Positions 10,244-23,250 of a DNA stretch of 64,000 bases are shown one piece after another (within the stretch, counting starts at the first letter, position 1; each line of letters begins with the position of its first letter). The notes under the pieces were generated by a model. It was not told the origin of the DNA. It searched no databases and saw only the letters and a program-made list of their open reading frames with translations. Source of the stretch: Glebionis coronaria (Eukaryota > Streptophyta > Magnoliopsida > Asterales > Asteraceae). Location of the stretch: the NCBI GenBank assembly GCA_025667525.1, contig CM046879.1:358360752-358424751 (forward strand), in the 5' to 3' direction. The position numbers and the translations under genes are program-made.

Positions 10244-13200
10244 TGTGACAATCCGTTAATTTATGGTTGATATTTTATTCTCAAATATTATTTAAAAACA
10301 TTATTTTAATGTTACAATATGAACTCACTTATTTTTGGGAAGAAATTTGGATTTACATCTTGGAGTAGCATCGACTACGTCTAAACCGGAGGATTCAACG
10401 TTATGTGCTTACGTTTACATACGCCGTCCTTGGTGACAGTCCGACATTTCAGAAAATAAATTTATCCGTAAATATTATTTGGAGTTTTAAATTTGTGTTG
10501 GTTCATAAACTCACAAATTTACGAGAAGAGACTAGGACTTACGATTTTATTTTAACGTCCTTTACGACTAAACCGGAAACCCTAGGATTACGTATTTACG
10601 TTTTTGAACTCCGTTTTTGATGAGATAATTTTTATTGGATTCGTTTTGTGACGTTGATTCATAATTTATAAAAACGTTTTTCGTAAAACGACCCGAGGGC
10701 ACGATAATCGAGGAGTACCCGTAAATAAATGGGGATGAGACAAGTGGGACACTTGCCCCACCCCCATCAAAACCGGCCCAAGCATGCCACATACCCATGT
10801 GTTGTCAAAGCTTCACAAGGAAGCTTGTACACTTGTATCAAGCTTAACCTTTAAGCTACCACATAACAAAACTAGCTAGCCAAAACCATTCACACATTTT
10901 CACTCAACATGCAAACCACCATTTTCTCTCATCCCTCTCTCAAAATGCCGTCCATATCTCACCTTCAAACACCCATTTGATCAAAATCTAACCACAAAAT
11001 CTTATGTTATATACACATATGTTGAAGCCCTTTTGAAACCCTATTGATTGGAGGTGATTATAACATCCATGGAGGAGTTTACATGGAGTTTTGAGGCTGA
11101 TTTTCCATAAGGAGTAAATGAATATCGGTGGTCTTGAAGATGATCTTGGCTATGCACAAGTTTCTCCATCCGAATCCATGTCAAACTCATAACCTACATC
11201 AACTTGGTGGTATAAAGATTGTCCTCCTCATCCTCTTGTTATTTTTGATTATGTAATCTTGTATTTATTTTACATATGTATATGTATATGATGATGAATG
11301 ATGATTAAAAGTGTTGTGTGGGGATTTGTTGTTGATAAACATGCATAAAAAGGTGAAAAACTATAAGAAACAAGGTTAAAATCTTTGTTAAATTTGTTGG
11401 CTGTATAAAACAGTAAAGAATCAAATGATGAACTGATAAAAATGGCATAGATTAATGGATTTACAGTAAGCTATGGGTCTTGTACACATGTGAGAGTTGG
11501 CCATGCAATGGAATCATTGTAATGAGTGAGATATGATCAAAACAAGTTTAAGGTATAAATCTGAGTTCACTGTTTTGGACGATTTTTAGAAAATACTTAG
11601 AAGATGATTCAACAGTAGCTATAGGAGAGCTAAATGGATCACATATCATGTAGTTTATGTGATAAAAATTGGAGCTTCTATCTCCATATAGAACTCTAGA
11701 TATGGCAGTTTTGGTGAAAGTGAAGATAAAAATCAGATTTTGGAAATTAAAGTATAATACTATTATATAAGCACTCAAAATTTAATAGTATAAAATATAA
11801 ATTAAAACCCACTAACTTATAGAATACATTTATATAAATATGTACAATGTTAAATAAGTGGACATTTTGTAAAAATGGTAACTTGTTAAGTTTTATAAGT
11901 TATAAAACTATAAACATGATTTTTACGACTTTTTCGGCTAATACCGTAAATTTAACGTTTTTGTTAAATAAAACTTAGATGGTTGGACCCGTCTAATGTA
12001 AACTTTATAAAACTTATATAATGATATATAAACATGTATAACAAGAAAAAACCGATAAAACCCGAACTGTAGGACATACGGACATTAACGAGCTATGTAA
12101 ACATATTGGACTAATAATTGGACTAAATAAGTTAAACACTTATAAAAAGAACTTAATGGACTTAACCCATTTAGGCCCAACTTGTAAAGTATAGATACTG
12201 ATAATATAAGTATAACATGGATTGATACAAGTTAAAGAACTTATAATAAGTTTATTGGACTTAAAACACGTAAATAGGTAAAACTAGTAAACTAGTATAA
12301 AAGTTATCGACGCATAACACAAAAATGAGCGAATGACAATATATAAACCCACTTGATCATCATATATATAAAATCATCATATGTATACATAATTGATATT
12401 TTTATAAATTCATTGGACATGAGTCTAAGACGAATATTATTTGTCTAGGTTTCCGTGATTGAAGCACGTACCGTACGTCCGAATTGTCAATAACCCGCCT
12501 TCCCACATCATCGGGAGTTCATAGCCTCGCACTCTTTTAAATGTTTTATGAAATTTTTTATAAACCCGCGAGGGAGATAACATGTTAGTTTTTATAAAAT
12601 AGGACACCATTTGTCCCGATTGTTTGTTTATTGATTTGGATCCGAATGATTGAATGACCCGATTGTATGACCCGATAAATGATTAAAGGACCCGATAGAT
12701 GAAATAAAACGGATTATTAAATTTAGGTTATGTCACTAAAAGTCCCATTAGCATGAATTGTGAACTACCGGGATTTGGTAGACGCTTGTGCATATAATAG
12801 TACTATTTGGGGACGATCACCCCAGTTCGCGCCTTGACGGTTGATCCCCGTCGTGCCACATTGATTGGTAAGCGAATTTATGTATGAGAAGATTTCCATA
12901 GCGTGACCTTTGTGACGACACGCTACTTTAGATGGGCAAAATTGGTATCGGGTTAGCTACCCGTTGTTGGTTTAGTAAGATAACAATGTCATGCGGCTTA
13001 TAATAATCCAATTAACGAAATACTACTAGACGCTCTGAATTACGACGTATTGCCTGACTAGCAATACAGGGTCATACTATTGATATTATGTTTGTGTTTT
13101 GGTTTTCATAACCATATTCATATAACGGTTTTTGTTTTCATACAACGTCATAAGACGTATTGTATGATATTTTTACGACATTGGCTCGTATAATGATTTT

Positions 13201-13662
13201 TAAGGCAAATGCCTATATTATGATTTTCAATAAGGATTTGTATAAAATGAATTTGGCTATTTTATGGCCTATTAAAATGATTTGTACAAAATGAATTTCA
13301 GTAACAATTTTATACTGATATTATATTGATGGATTTTATCAAACTCTATGAATTCACTCGGCGTTATCGCTGACCTTTTCTTTTAACAAGTTTTGTCTCA
13401 AGTACTTGAAGGTAATTCTCGGGAAGACAACAAGAATTCATGGCCCGCACTTAAAACAATATTTTCAATTCAAATACTTTATAAAACTTTGTATGAATTG
13501 TAATGACTTGGGGCCGATGTAACCTTGATATTTATGAATGGAAATGCTTTATTAATAAACCACGCGATTTTTATGCGTTGTCTATGATGTGAGTAATGTG
13601 CTATCCCGTAACACCAACGAGTCTTCCGTTGTACTGAGTTGTATAAATTTGGGGGTGTTACA
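10244..13662 (+). repeat. 5' LTR of the Tekay-like element
   Basis: 3,419 bp, non-coding, starting TGTGACAATCCG and ending GGGGGTGTTACA. It aligns along its length with 19049-22482. It lacks the short duplication (aatcgaggaaactag) seen in the 3' copy near 19510. Confidence 0.9.
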
Positions 13663-13665
13663 GTT

Positions 13666-13680
13666 TGGCATCAGAGCTCT
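13666..13680 (+). other. Primer binding site, Tekay-like element
   Basis: TGGCATCAGAGCTCT differs by one base from the Met-tRNA site TGGTATCAGAGC normal for this lineage. Confidence 0.7.
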
Positions 13681-13862
13681 CGTTATAGAGAACGAAAGAT
13701 TTTTAAAACCAAGGTTTTGAATAAAACATTTCAAAATCTTTTAACTATAAACATTTTTCTAAAAATGTCTAAAAATCTTTTGACTATAACGGTGCCGAAG
13801 AATTCCCGAGTTCCCGACAAGGCCAGACTGAGAAGTGTTATTTTAATATATATATAACTTGG

Positions 13863-13951
<89 letters not shown>

Positions 13952-16271
13952 GATGTAATTTGATTACATGATTGTTTGATGATTATTTTGATATTTATAC
14001 GAGGTATTTATACGACGTAGATTGTCACAATGTACCCTAAATCCCCTATTAAATTAATCGAAGCTATTCTCGTAGGAATTCTAGCTATCATAGATCTAAA
14101 CCCAGTTGTGGATATTTATGATCCCAACAAATGTTTGATATTCGTAGAAATGTAGATATTAGTTGATTGTGATATTGAAAAAGAATTGGCGAGATTAAAT
14201 CTGATATCGATGTCATGACGATCTTTCCTTATAGAGTGGAGTTTGAGAAAACTTTACCACCTAGAAAGATGTCATCTGAGTCGTTGTCACCCAATTCTTA
14301 AATTTGAAATCGAAAGGGTGAATGTTGCACTTGAGGCTGTCATTGGAACCGTTACCCAAAAGCCTCATGCCACTAATACCTTTCCGAGAAGTCTGATCGA
14401 ATGTATGAGTTATTTCATACTAGTGACTCATTTGATAATTGTTGTTGTAAGAGCTATAGGATTGGAAATTAAGTGTTGTTCATGTCGAGCTTTTATTGTC
14501 CTTTTAAGGTCTAAAAATAAGGTGAAAGTATTGGAAGATGAAATAGGATATTGTCTTGAGTATAAATTGGTTAAAACTTGAATAAAGTAAAAATTTAACC
14601 CGTATGGAATATGAAATTGTTAAGAGGAAGTCGTTAAGTTCTTTGATTGAATTATAAGGTTTTAAATGATTGTAGGTTCGTGTTAAGGGTTGTTCCTAGG
14701 CCATTGTCCACTGACGAGGATGCCCAGTGTCCAAGAAATAAATTGAAGAAATCTTCTTCTAAATTGGGACCGATGGATCTTCCGGGACAGGTGGCACACC
14801 TAATGACTCTTGTAGATTAGTATTCACTGTGGTATCTTTTGAAAATCCCTAACTTAACTGAGATATCAGTTGGTAGGACGAGTTCTGAGAATTGTATGAC
14901 ATAGTGACACGTAATGTGTTACGGTACAATTTTGACTTGTTTGTGATTAATAATAAGACTACCTTTGATTGCTAAATTCTACATGTATCGATGTTATCTA
15001 TCCTTTATTGCTTCATCCTAATGTTCGCATTAGTGATGCAACCATTGCACAATTACTCATATTGATTGAGTTACGTTGTGAATTATTCTTTTAGAGTGCC
15101 ATCGAGGTCATGAATCTCATGATTATTTGTCTAAGCTCATTTCCTATTATATTGTAGTTAGTTCTTGATGAACAACTCTTCATCACTCTTTTGCAGATCA
15201 CACATTGTTTTTATAAAGTTAAAACAGTATCCTTTGAAAAAATTTAATTTTCATCACAATAAGGATTATTCAAAGTGAGAATTATAAGTGATTGATATCA
15301 AAATGAAGTTGTTTATGAAAAGCTTTGGAAACTGAGTATTGCATGATGATAAAATTTTTTGACGAACTGAGTATTGCATCGTTAATCTTGAAATTGTATA
15401 TAGTTGCGCGCCTACATACAATTTGGAATGGACCATGCAAGGCTGATTAGTAGTCACCATAATACTAATGAATAAACACTACATTTTCTTTGAAGATTGT
15501 GAAAGATTAAATTTTATGAGATCTGCAAGAAGTGAAAAATAGGGACATAGTGTTAGGGACACCTACATATGTGCCTGTAGCATCTATTCTTCTGAGTTGA
15601 ATTTACTCATCTATGGAAATGGTCTTATTTGACAATTGATATTCCGTTCTTGTCTAATTATCCCGTATTGAGATTCTTAGGAAAAGTATTTGATTACCGA
15701 GTGTTGATACCCGACTGGATGTATTGATGTTCTTATCATTTCTTATGATTTGATTTCATTTGAATAACCTGGGTAACGATCCGAGGAGCTTTCGAATGCG
15801 TACTCAAATTATGAAAACATGGAATATATTCATAATCATTAAATGTTTTCGTCTGTATCTGATTTGAAATTCTCTCGCGTAGATTATGCGTTGACCTTAC
15901 TCTTTTAATAGTAGTTGTGTCTCCATATATCCTTGAACTTGTGAAGGATTATGAGTTATTATTAGTCTTTTGAGAATTTCACATCTTATCGACGACAATG
16001 AAACTGGAAAGTTGATAGTGCCAGTAGAATGGATTGATTGATTATGACATGACGACATTGTCTTAATTAATGAGAACTCGAGTAGAATTCCCCTAAATGA
16101 TAAGATGTTGATTATCAAAAGTGATCTAAATAATTCTTGATGGATGACCATATCCTGCCTTTAGACTTGAAATTATACCATGAATGGTTGTGAATTAGTC
16201 ATAGTTATTATAATCTAGAAAGAACTTAAACTAAACTTATTAAAAGATAATTCTGTTATCTGAAACTTTAG
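13681..16271 (+). other. Decayed gag-protease interval of the Tekay-like element
   Basis: No intact ORF. By position it should hold gag and protease. A 112-codon frame at 14243-14581 has no recognisable motif and is not called a gene. A long (TA)n tract lies at 13866-13948. Confidence 0.5.
13866..13948. repeat. (TA)n microsatellite
   Basis: About 40 uninterrupted TA units lie just after the leader of the Tekay-like element. Such tracts are prone to assembly error and length change. Confidence 0.9.
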
Positions 16272-16835
16272 GAAGTATTTATTGATGAATTACCTAGACT
16301 TTTGTCATTAAGGCAAGATTGAATTTGGTATTTAATCTATTCCCGGTGCTGCACCTGTGGCTTGTGCACTGTATGTCAGCACCATCTTAATTAAAGGAAT
16401 TATCGTACAACTGAGAGAGTTGTCGGAGAAAGATTTTATTATACCAAGCCTGTCATTTTGAAGAGCTATGGTGTTATCATTCCTTATATTTATAGATTAT
16501 TGTGAACTGAGTAAATTAACAATCGAAAACGATGTCCATAACTCGAAATGGAAGATTTGTTCGATCATTTACAAGGTTCCTGCGTATGTTCTAAAGATTT
16601 GATCCATGGCATGGTTATTATCAACTTCGCATCTGCGAAAGAGATTATCTATTCCAATCACTACATCCGGTACTTGTAATGAACATTATGAGTTTCACGT
16701 GATGTCGTTTGGATTGACTAATACACATGTAGTATTTATAAATTTGGTGAATCTCGTGTGTAGGCTGTAATTAGATAAATTCATGTTTGCGATCATTAAG
16801 GACCATTTGTTTGTTTACAAGAATAAGAATAAGGT
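16272..16835 (+). pseudogene. Fossil Ty3 reverse transcriptase (Tekay-like)
   Basis: With several frame changes, the pieces read as the N-terminal half of a Ty3 RT: a PGAAPVACA block near 16343, QLRELS near 16405, IDY-ELSKLTIEN near 16490, YQLRICERD near 16625, HYEFHVMSFGLTN near 16687 and LFVYKNKN near 16806. The usual FIDD catalytic motif is altered beyond reading. Stops and shifts occur every few dozen codons. The enzyme would copy element RNA to DNA; this copy cannot. Confidence 0.75.
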
Positions 16836-17922
16836 TAATAATTAATTATAGATTGCCCTAAATCGGCCGAACAAATAAAAATTGTACCTTGAATATTTAA
16901 CATAAGACTTAAACCTTTACATTATTTGACCGTGTGATTAATAGATAATGGAATATAAATTGACTCTTCAAAAAAATTAGAAGTCAATTAAGACTTTGGG
17001 TTATACTAAAAAGAAAGTACAAATATATTTTGACAAATGTTTTAACAAAGGATTTTTAGGGATTATTCCCTTATACACAAACCATTTAACTAAACTTCTG
17101 TTTAGGGGTAAATGTTTGTGTATACTTCTAGACAACCTAAGAAGGATTGAGGAAACCATTTAAACCATAACTTGAAATTTGAAACGATAATTTTTGCTTT
17201 TCAACTAAGAAAATTTTGACCAAAGTATAAACAAAGGTTTTTCGAACATTTATGAATGTTATTAAATATTTTCGATAAATCAACAAAAATCGTGTTAATA
17301 AAATTCAAATTTTATTTTGAACACCTTTATATAATTTGACAAACTAAGAAAATTTAAAAAACTTTTTGCGTTTACGTTTCATAAAAATTAAATAATTATT
17401 ATTTAATTACTTGTAGTGATTATCGACGCTTTAAACGTCGGATTGAGCAAAACTGAAAAAAAAAATAGTTGAGATAAAAATTAAAACTTAGAAAATATGA
17501 AGAAAGGTGAACGTAATTACTGACGCATAATATAGAAGGAATATCTGAGTGAATTGTGGACATGATATTTACATCATCATGAGAAGTGAATATAGATACT
17601 GACATATTATATAAAAAGGATAAAGAACCAATTAGGACATGTATCTTAATAATGAAGGTGCAAAATAAATTGCCGAAATAAACGATGTTTGTAAAAAGGA
17701 TAATATAGATAATAAAAGGGGTTCGCGGCTAATGTGAACCATCAGAATTGAGAAGCCGATAGCATTAAATATTTTAAAGACCACTTGTGATTGTCTAAAT
17801 ATGGGTATTTTGAGATATAGTTATGTAGGAATCTTGTAAAGTATAAGTATTCTATTTATGTCATTTATGACTAAAAGTATCTTTGTCTGAAGAAGTTGTA
17901 CTAATGACAAATTATAAAGGCA
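16836..17922 (+). other. Decayed RT-C-terminal/RNase H interval
   Basis: AT-rich sequence where RNase H and the start of integrase should be. No clear motif was read. A purine tract-like 'ctgtttaggggtaaatg' at 17097-17113 copies the terminal polypurine tract at 19031-19047. Confidence 0.5.
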
Positions 17923-18220
17923 GACATCGCCTCATACATTAGTAAACGTCTAGCTACTGCAAAGGTCATCATCTGAATTTGATTCGATTTGGGTCATCGT
18001 CGACAGACTGACCAAATCTGCTAATATCATTCCCGTTAATGATAAATGCAAAAGAGTTATGTAAACATAGTGTGCCTTTATCGAACATCTTTATCAAGAT
18101 CCTCGCTTCGCATCGAATTTCTAGAGATTTGCTTAGAAATCATTGAGAACGAACCTTGATGAGAGTACTATGTACCACCCCAATCGAAGGGACGAGGTAA
18201 AGTAACGATACAAAGTAATA
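17923..18220 (+). pseudogene. Fossil Ty3 integrase (Tekay-like)
   Basis: Pieces in shifted frames read DIASYISKRLATAKV (zinc-binding end), then DSIWVIVDRLTKSANIIPVN, where the first catalytic Asp region is expected, then EHLYQDPRFASNF and a TMYHPNRRDE block where canonical copies have TAYHPQTDGQSER. Order and spacing are right for a Ty3 integrase core. In-frame stops make it inactive. Confidence 0.75.
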
Positions 18221-19033
18221 TAAGTGATATTTTATTTTTGAATGAATGACCTTTGGTAATAGACCGTATAATCGTTTTCCTTTGAAAAGATTATCCTTGA
18301 TAACTATCGTATTAGGATTGAGATCGAATCTTGTTAGGATCTAAATATTAGAGCATCTGGAAGCAGGAGTTGAGATGAAGACACCCGACATACACCCATT
18401 GTGAGTTGGACATGTCTTTTAGGTTTAAGGTTTCCTATGATGGCGAACCTAACCTTGCAAAATACTCAACCCGCGAGACCCAAAATGATTGTTGAAATTA
18501 GGATTTGATTATTGACTGCCGATAGTGGGCAGGAGGTTATGTGAATATGAAATGTAGATCTTGAAGTGCCAAATGGGTAGCGAAGTTATGCCACAATTTT
18601 TAACCTTGGAAAAATGAATTCATGATCTGACAAATCATGGGATATAAGTCCCCGTTGTATGGGACCATAGAGATGATATGAAAGATTGGTTTGAAAGGCA
18701 TATAAGCTGGATCTACCCTAGGACTTCAAAGACTGCGTGAATTATGTTTCGTATATCGAACTTGATGGAATATCTATCAAGTGAGAATCTGATTATTCTT
18801 AGTAGAGCTTAGATCGGCGAAAAGTTGCATTCATCAAAAACCCGTGAACATCATGGATAGAGAAAGTAAGTCAACATTAAGCCTGATCTTATTCCCGTAG
18901 TTATGATTGCTGAAACTCGCGTATTGTAATAGATTACACTTATGAGAAAAGATCGGATGTGGAGGAAATACCCACATGGCTTTAACTCTATAAGAAGCGA
19001 GTAGTAAGATGATCTTTGAGGGCAAAGATCCTG
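18221..19033 (+). other. Decayed 3' end of Tekay pol and untranslated region
   Basis: No ORF or chromodomain could be read. The stretch ends in the polypurine tract. Confidence 0.45.
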
Positions 19034-19048
19034 TTTAGGGGTAAATGC
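19034..19048 (+). other. Polypurine tract, Tekay-like element
   Basis: tttaggggtaaatgc lies directly before the 3' LTR (TGTGACA at 19049) and would prime plus-strand DNA. Confidence 0.65.
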
Positions 19049-22000
19049 TGTGACAATCCGTCAATTTATGGTTGATATTTTATTCTCAAATATTATTTAA
19101 AAACATTATTTTAATGTTACAATATGAACTCACTTATTTTTGGGAAGAAATTTGGATTTACATCTTGGAGTAGCATCGACTACGTCTAAACCGGAGGATT
19201 CAACGTTACGTGCTTACGTTTACATACACCGTCCTTGGTGACAGTCCGACATTTCAGAAAATAAATTTATCCGTAAATATTATTTTGGAGTTTTAAATTT
19301 GTGTTGGTTCATAAACTCACAAATTTACGAGAAGAGACTATGACTTACGATTTTATTTTAACGTCCTTTACGACTAAACCGGAAACCCTAGGATTATGTA
19401 TTTACGTTTTTGAACTCCGTTTTTGATGAGAAAATTTTTATTGGATTCGTTTTGTGACGTTGATTCATAATTTATAAAAACGTTTTTCGTAAAACGACCC
19501 GAGGGCACGCTAATCGAGGAAACTAGAATCGAGGAGTACCCGTAAATAAATGAGGATAAGACAAGTGGGACACTTGCCCCACCCCCATCAAAATCGGCCC
19601 AAGCATGCTACATACCCATGTGTTGTCAAAGCTTCACAAGGAAGCTTGTACACTTGTATCAAGCTTAACCTTTAAGCCACCACATAACAAAACTAGCTAG
19701 CCAAAACCATTCACACATTTTCACTCAACATGCAAACCACCATTTTCTCTCATCCCTCTCTCAAAATTCCGTCCATATCTCACCTTCAAACACCCATTTG
19801 ATCAAAATCTAACCACAAAATCTTATGTTATATACACATATGTTGAAGCCCTTTTGAAACCCTATTGATTGGAGGTGATTATAACATCCATGGAGGAGTT
19901 TACATGGAGTCTTGAGGCTGATTTTCCACAAGGAGTAAATGAATATTGGTGGTCTTGAAGATGATCTTGGCTATGCACAAGTTTCTCCATCCAAATCCAT
20001 GTCAAACTCATAACCTACATCAACTTGGTGGTATAAAGATTGTCCTCCTCATCCTCTTGTTATTTTTGATTATCTAATCTTGTATTTATTTTTCTTATGT
20101 ATATGTATATGATGATGAATGATGATTAAAAGTGTTGTGTGGGGATTTGTTGTTGATAAACATGCATAAAAAGGTGAAAAACTATAAGAAACAAGGTTAA
20201 AATCTTGGTTAAATTTGTTGGCTGTATAAAACAGTAAAGAATCAAATGATGAACTGATAAAAATGGCATAGATTAATGGATTTACAGTAAGCTATGGGTC
20301 TTGTACACATGTGAGAGTTGGCCATGCAATGTAATCATTGTAATGAGTGAGATATGATCAAAACAAGTTTAAGGTATAAATCTGAGTTCACTGTTTTGGA
20401 CGATTTTTAGAAAATACTTAGAAGATGATTCAACAGTAGCTATAGGAGAGTTAAATGGATCACATATCATTTAGTTTATGTGATAAAAATTTGAGCTTCT
20501 ATCTCCATATAGAACTCTAGATATGGCAGTTTTGGTGAAAGTGAAGATAAAAATCAGATTTTGGAAATTAAAGTATAATACTATTATATAAGAACTCAAA
20601 ATTTAATAGTATAAAATATAAATTAAAACCCACTAACTTATATAATACATTTATATAAATATGTACAATGTTAAATAAGTGGACATTTTGTAAAAATGGT
20701 AACTTGTTAAGTTTTATAAGTTATAAAACTATAAACATGATTTTTACGACTTTTTCGGCTAATACCGTAAATTTAACGTTTTTGTTAAATAAAACTTAGA
20801 TGGTTGGACCCGTCTAATGTAAACTTTATAAAACTTATATAATGATATATAAACATGTATAACAAGTAAAAACCGATAAAACCCGAACTATAGGACATAC
20901 GGACATTAATGAGCTAAGTAAACATATTGGACTAATAATTGGACTAAATAAGTTAAACACTTATAAAAAGAACTTAATGGACTTAACCCATTTAGGCCCA
21001 ACTTGTAAAGTATAGATACTGATAATATAAGTATAACATGGATTGATACAAGTTAAATAACTTATAATAAGTTTATTGGACTTAAAACACGTAAATAGGT
21101 AAAACTAGTAAACTAGTATAAAAGTTATTGACGCATAACACAAAAATGAGTGAATGAGAATATATAAACCCACTTGATCATCATATATATAAAATCATCA
21201 TATGTATACATAATTGATATTTTTATAAAGTCATTGGACATGAGTCTAAGACGAATATTATTTGTCTAGGTTTCCGTGATTGAAGCACGTACCGTACGTC
21301 CGAATTGTCAATAACCCGCCTTCCCACATCAACGTGAGTTCATAGCCTCGCACTCTTTTAAATGTTTTATGAAATGTTTTATAAACCCGCGAGGGAGATA
21401 ACATGTTAGTTTTTATAAAATAGGACACCATTTGTCCCGATTGTTTGTTAATTGATTTGGACCCGAATGATTGAATGACCCGATTGTATGACCCGATAAA
21501 TGATTAAAGGACCCGATAGATGAAATAAAACGGATTATTAAAGTTAGGTTATGTCACTAAAAGTCCCATTAGCATGAATTGTGAACTACCGGGATTTGGT
21601 AGACGCTTGTGCATATAATAGTACTATTTGGGGACGATCACCCCAGTTCGCGCCTTGACGGTTGATCCCCGTCGTGCCACATTGATTGGTAAGCGAATTT
21701 ATGTATGAGAAGATTTCCATAGCGTGACCTTTGTGACGACACGCTACTTTAGATTGGCAAAATTGGTATCGGGTTAGCTACCCGTTGTTGGTTTAGTAAG
21801 GTAACAATGTCATGCGGCTTATAATAATCCAATTAACGAAATACTACTAGACGCTCTGAATTACGATGTATTGCCTGACTAGCAATACAGGGTCATACTA
21901 TTGATATTATGTTTGTGTTTTGGTTTTCATAACCATATTCATATAACGGTTTTTGTTTTCATACAACGTCATAAGACGTATTGTATGATATTTTTACGAC

Positions 22001-22482
22001 ATTGGCTCGTATAATGATTTTTAAGGCAAATACCTATATTATGATTTTCAATAAGGATTTGTATAAAATGATTTGGCTATTTTATGGCCTATTAAAATGA
22101 TTTGTACAAAATGAATTTCAGTAACAATTTTATACTGATATTATATTGATGGATTTTATCAAACTCTATGAATTCACTCGGCGTTATCGTTAACCTTTTC
22201 TTTTAACATGTTTTGTCTCAAGTACTTGAAGGTAATTCTCGGGAAGACAACAAGAATTCATGGCCTGCACTTAAAACAATATTTTCCATTCAAATACTTT
22301 ATAAAACTTTGTATGAAATGTAATGACTTGGGAACGATGTAACCTTGATATTTATGAGTGGAAATTCTTTATTAATAAACGACGCGATTTTTATGCGTTG
22401 TCTATGATGTGAGTAATGTGCTATCCCGTAACACCAACGAGTCTTCCGCTGTACTGAGTTGTATAAATTTGGGGGTGTTACA
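19049..22482 (+). repeat. 3' LTR of the Tekay-like element
   Basis: 3,434 bp, matching 10244-13662 at about 98% in the parts compared. The final TGTTACA is followed by actgg, the mismatched TSD copy, and Copia gag resumes. Confidence 0.9.
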
Positions 22483-23250
22483 ACTGGTAAAGCTGTTGAC
22501 CTAGGCTCAAACACTGTTAGAAGACCTACCATTAAATATGCAGAGATGTATAGGAATACTAGGTCTCCCAAGAGCCAGGTTAGCAATCATGGAACAGGCT
22601 TCTTCTCTAAGGTTGTGTCTAGAAAAGCTTGTTACACTTGTGGTAGCTTTTCACACTTGGCATACAAGTGTGTCAACGCTCCCAAAGCCAACGCTGACAG
22701 GAAAAATTTCAGCGCTGACAGGAACAAAGTTAACGTTGTTAGGAAGTCAAACGTTGTCAGACCCAAACCTTGTGTGCAGCAAAGTCCACAAGTAATAAGA
22801 CCTGCCCCATTCTTTTCTAGAAGGTCTAACACTCATGGACAAAGACCATTTCAAAAGACAAACACCTGGTCAAATAGGCAATGGGTTTCTGTAGCAAACC
22901 CTAGGTTCAAGGCTGACAAGGGTAATTTCAGCGTTGACAGGACAAATTCTAACGCTGACAGAAACGTGACCAGACCTAAATATTTGCAGCCACAAGGTAA
23001 GGGGTCTAAAGCTTCTTCAAGCTTAACATGGAGACCCAAGAAAGATCAAAACCCTAATGATAATGGGATTTCAATGACTTGCAATAGATTTAATTACATT
23101 TCAAAGGTCATTACAAAACCTATTGGGGTTAACTGGGTATTTCATCCTAAAAAGGATGAGAATGGGGTTGTTGTGAGAACTAAGTCTGTTCTTATTGAAC
23201 AACCAGATGAATCCAAGTCTTTTAAGACTTGGGTTCCCAAAGAAAACTAA
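22483..23250 (+). pseudogene. gag: Copia gag, C-terminal part with second zinc knuckle
   Basis: This continues the frame of 8184-10243 after the Tekay element and the TSD, starting GKAVDLGSN. It holds a second zinc knuckle, CYTCGSFSHLAYKC (CX2CX4HX4C, from about 22630), then a basic region with repeated NADR/SADR phrases encoded by RRCGYTGACA motifs at 22675-22750 and 22909-22951. It ends WVPKEN with TAA at 23248. The 25-nt overlap with the pol frame (23226-23250) has pol in the -1 frame. The role is nucleocapsid RNA binding. Apart from the insertion this part is open. Confidence 0.8.

Larger units (their letters stand above)
10244..22482 (+). mobile_element. Tekay/Del-like Ty3 retrotransposon, internally decayed
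   Basis: Two 3.4 kb LTRs (TGTGACA...TGTTACA) enclose a 5.4 kb interior with a Met-type primer site and a polypurine tract. Long LTRs, the tgtgacaatcc start and the recognisable RT and integrase relics fit the Tekay/Del chromovirus lineage. LTRs differ at about 2% (18 changes in the first 1 kb by eye), yet no long ORF survives inside. It inserted within Copia gag and is therefore younger than the Copia insertion. Confidence 0.85.

Noticed and set aside
10405..10798. Small ORFs in the Tekay LTR
   Set aside because: LTR DNA, not conserved between the two copies; no domain.
13866..13948. TA repeat as an origin or matrix attachment site
   Set aside because: A plain microsatellite; nothing else supports a function.
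14243..14581. 112-codon ORF as a gene of its own
   Set aside because: It lies in the decayed gag interval of the Tekay-like element and has no recognisable motif.
23230..23250. CCCAAAG as a -1 slippery site at the gag-pol border
   Set aside because: In the gag frame it reads CCC AAA G, which is not the X XXY YYZ phase needed.
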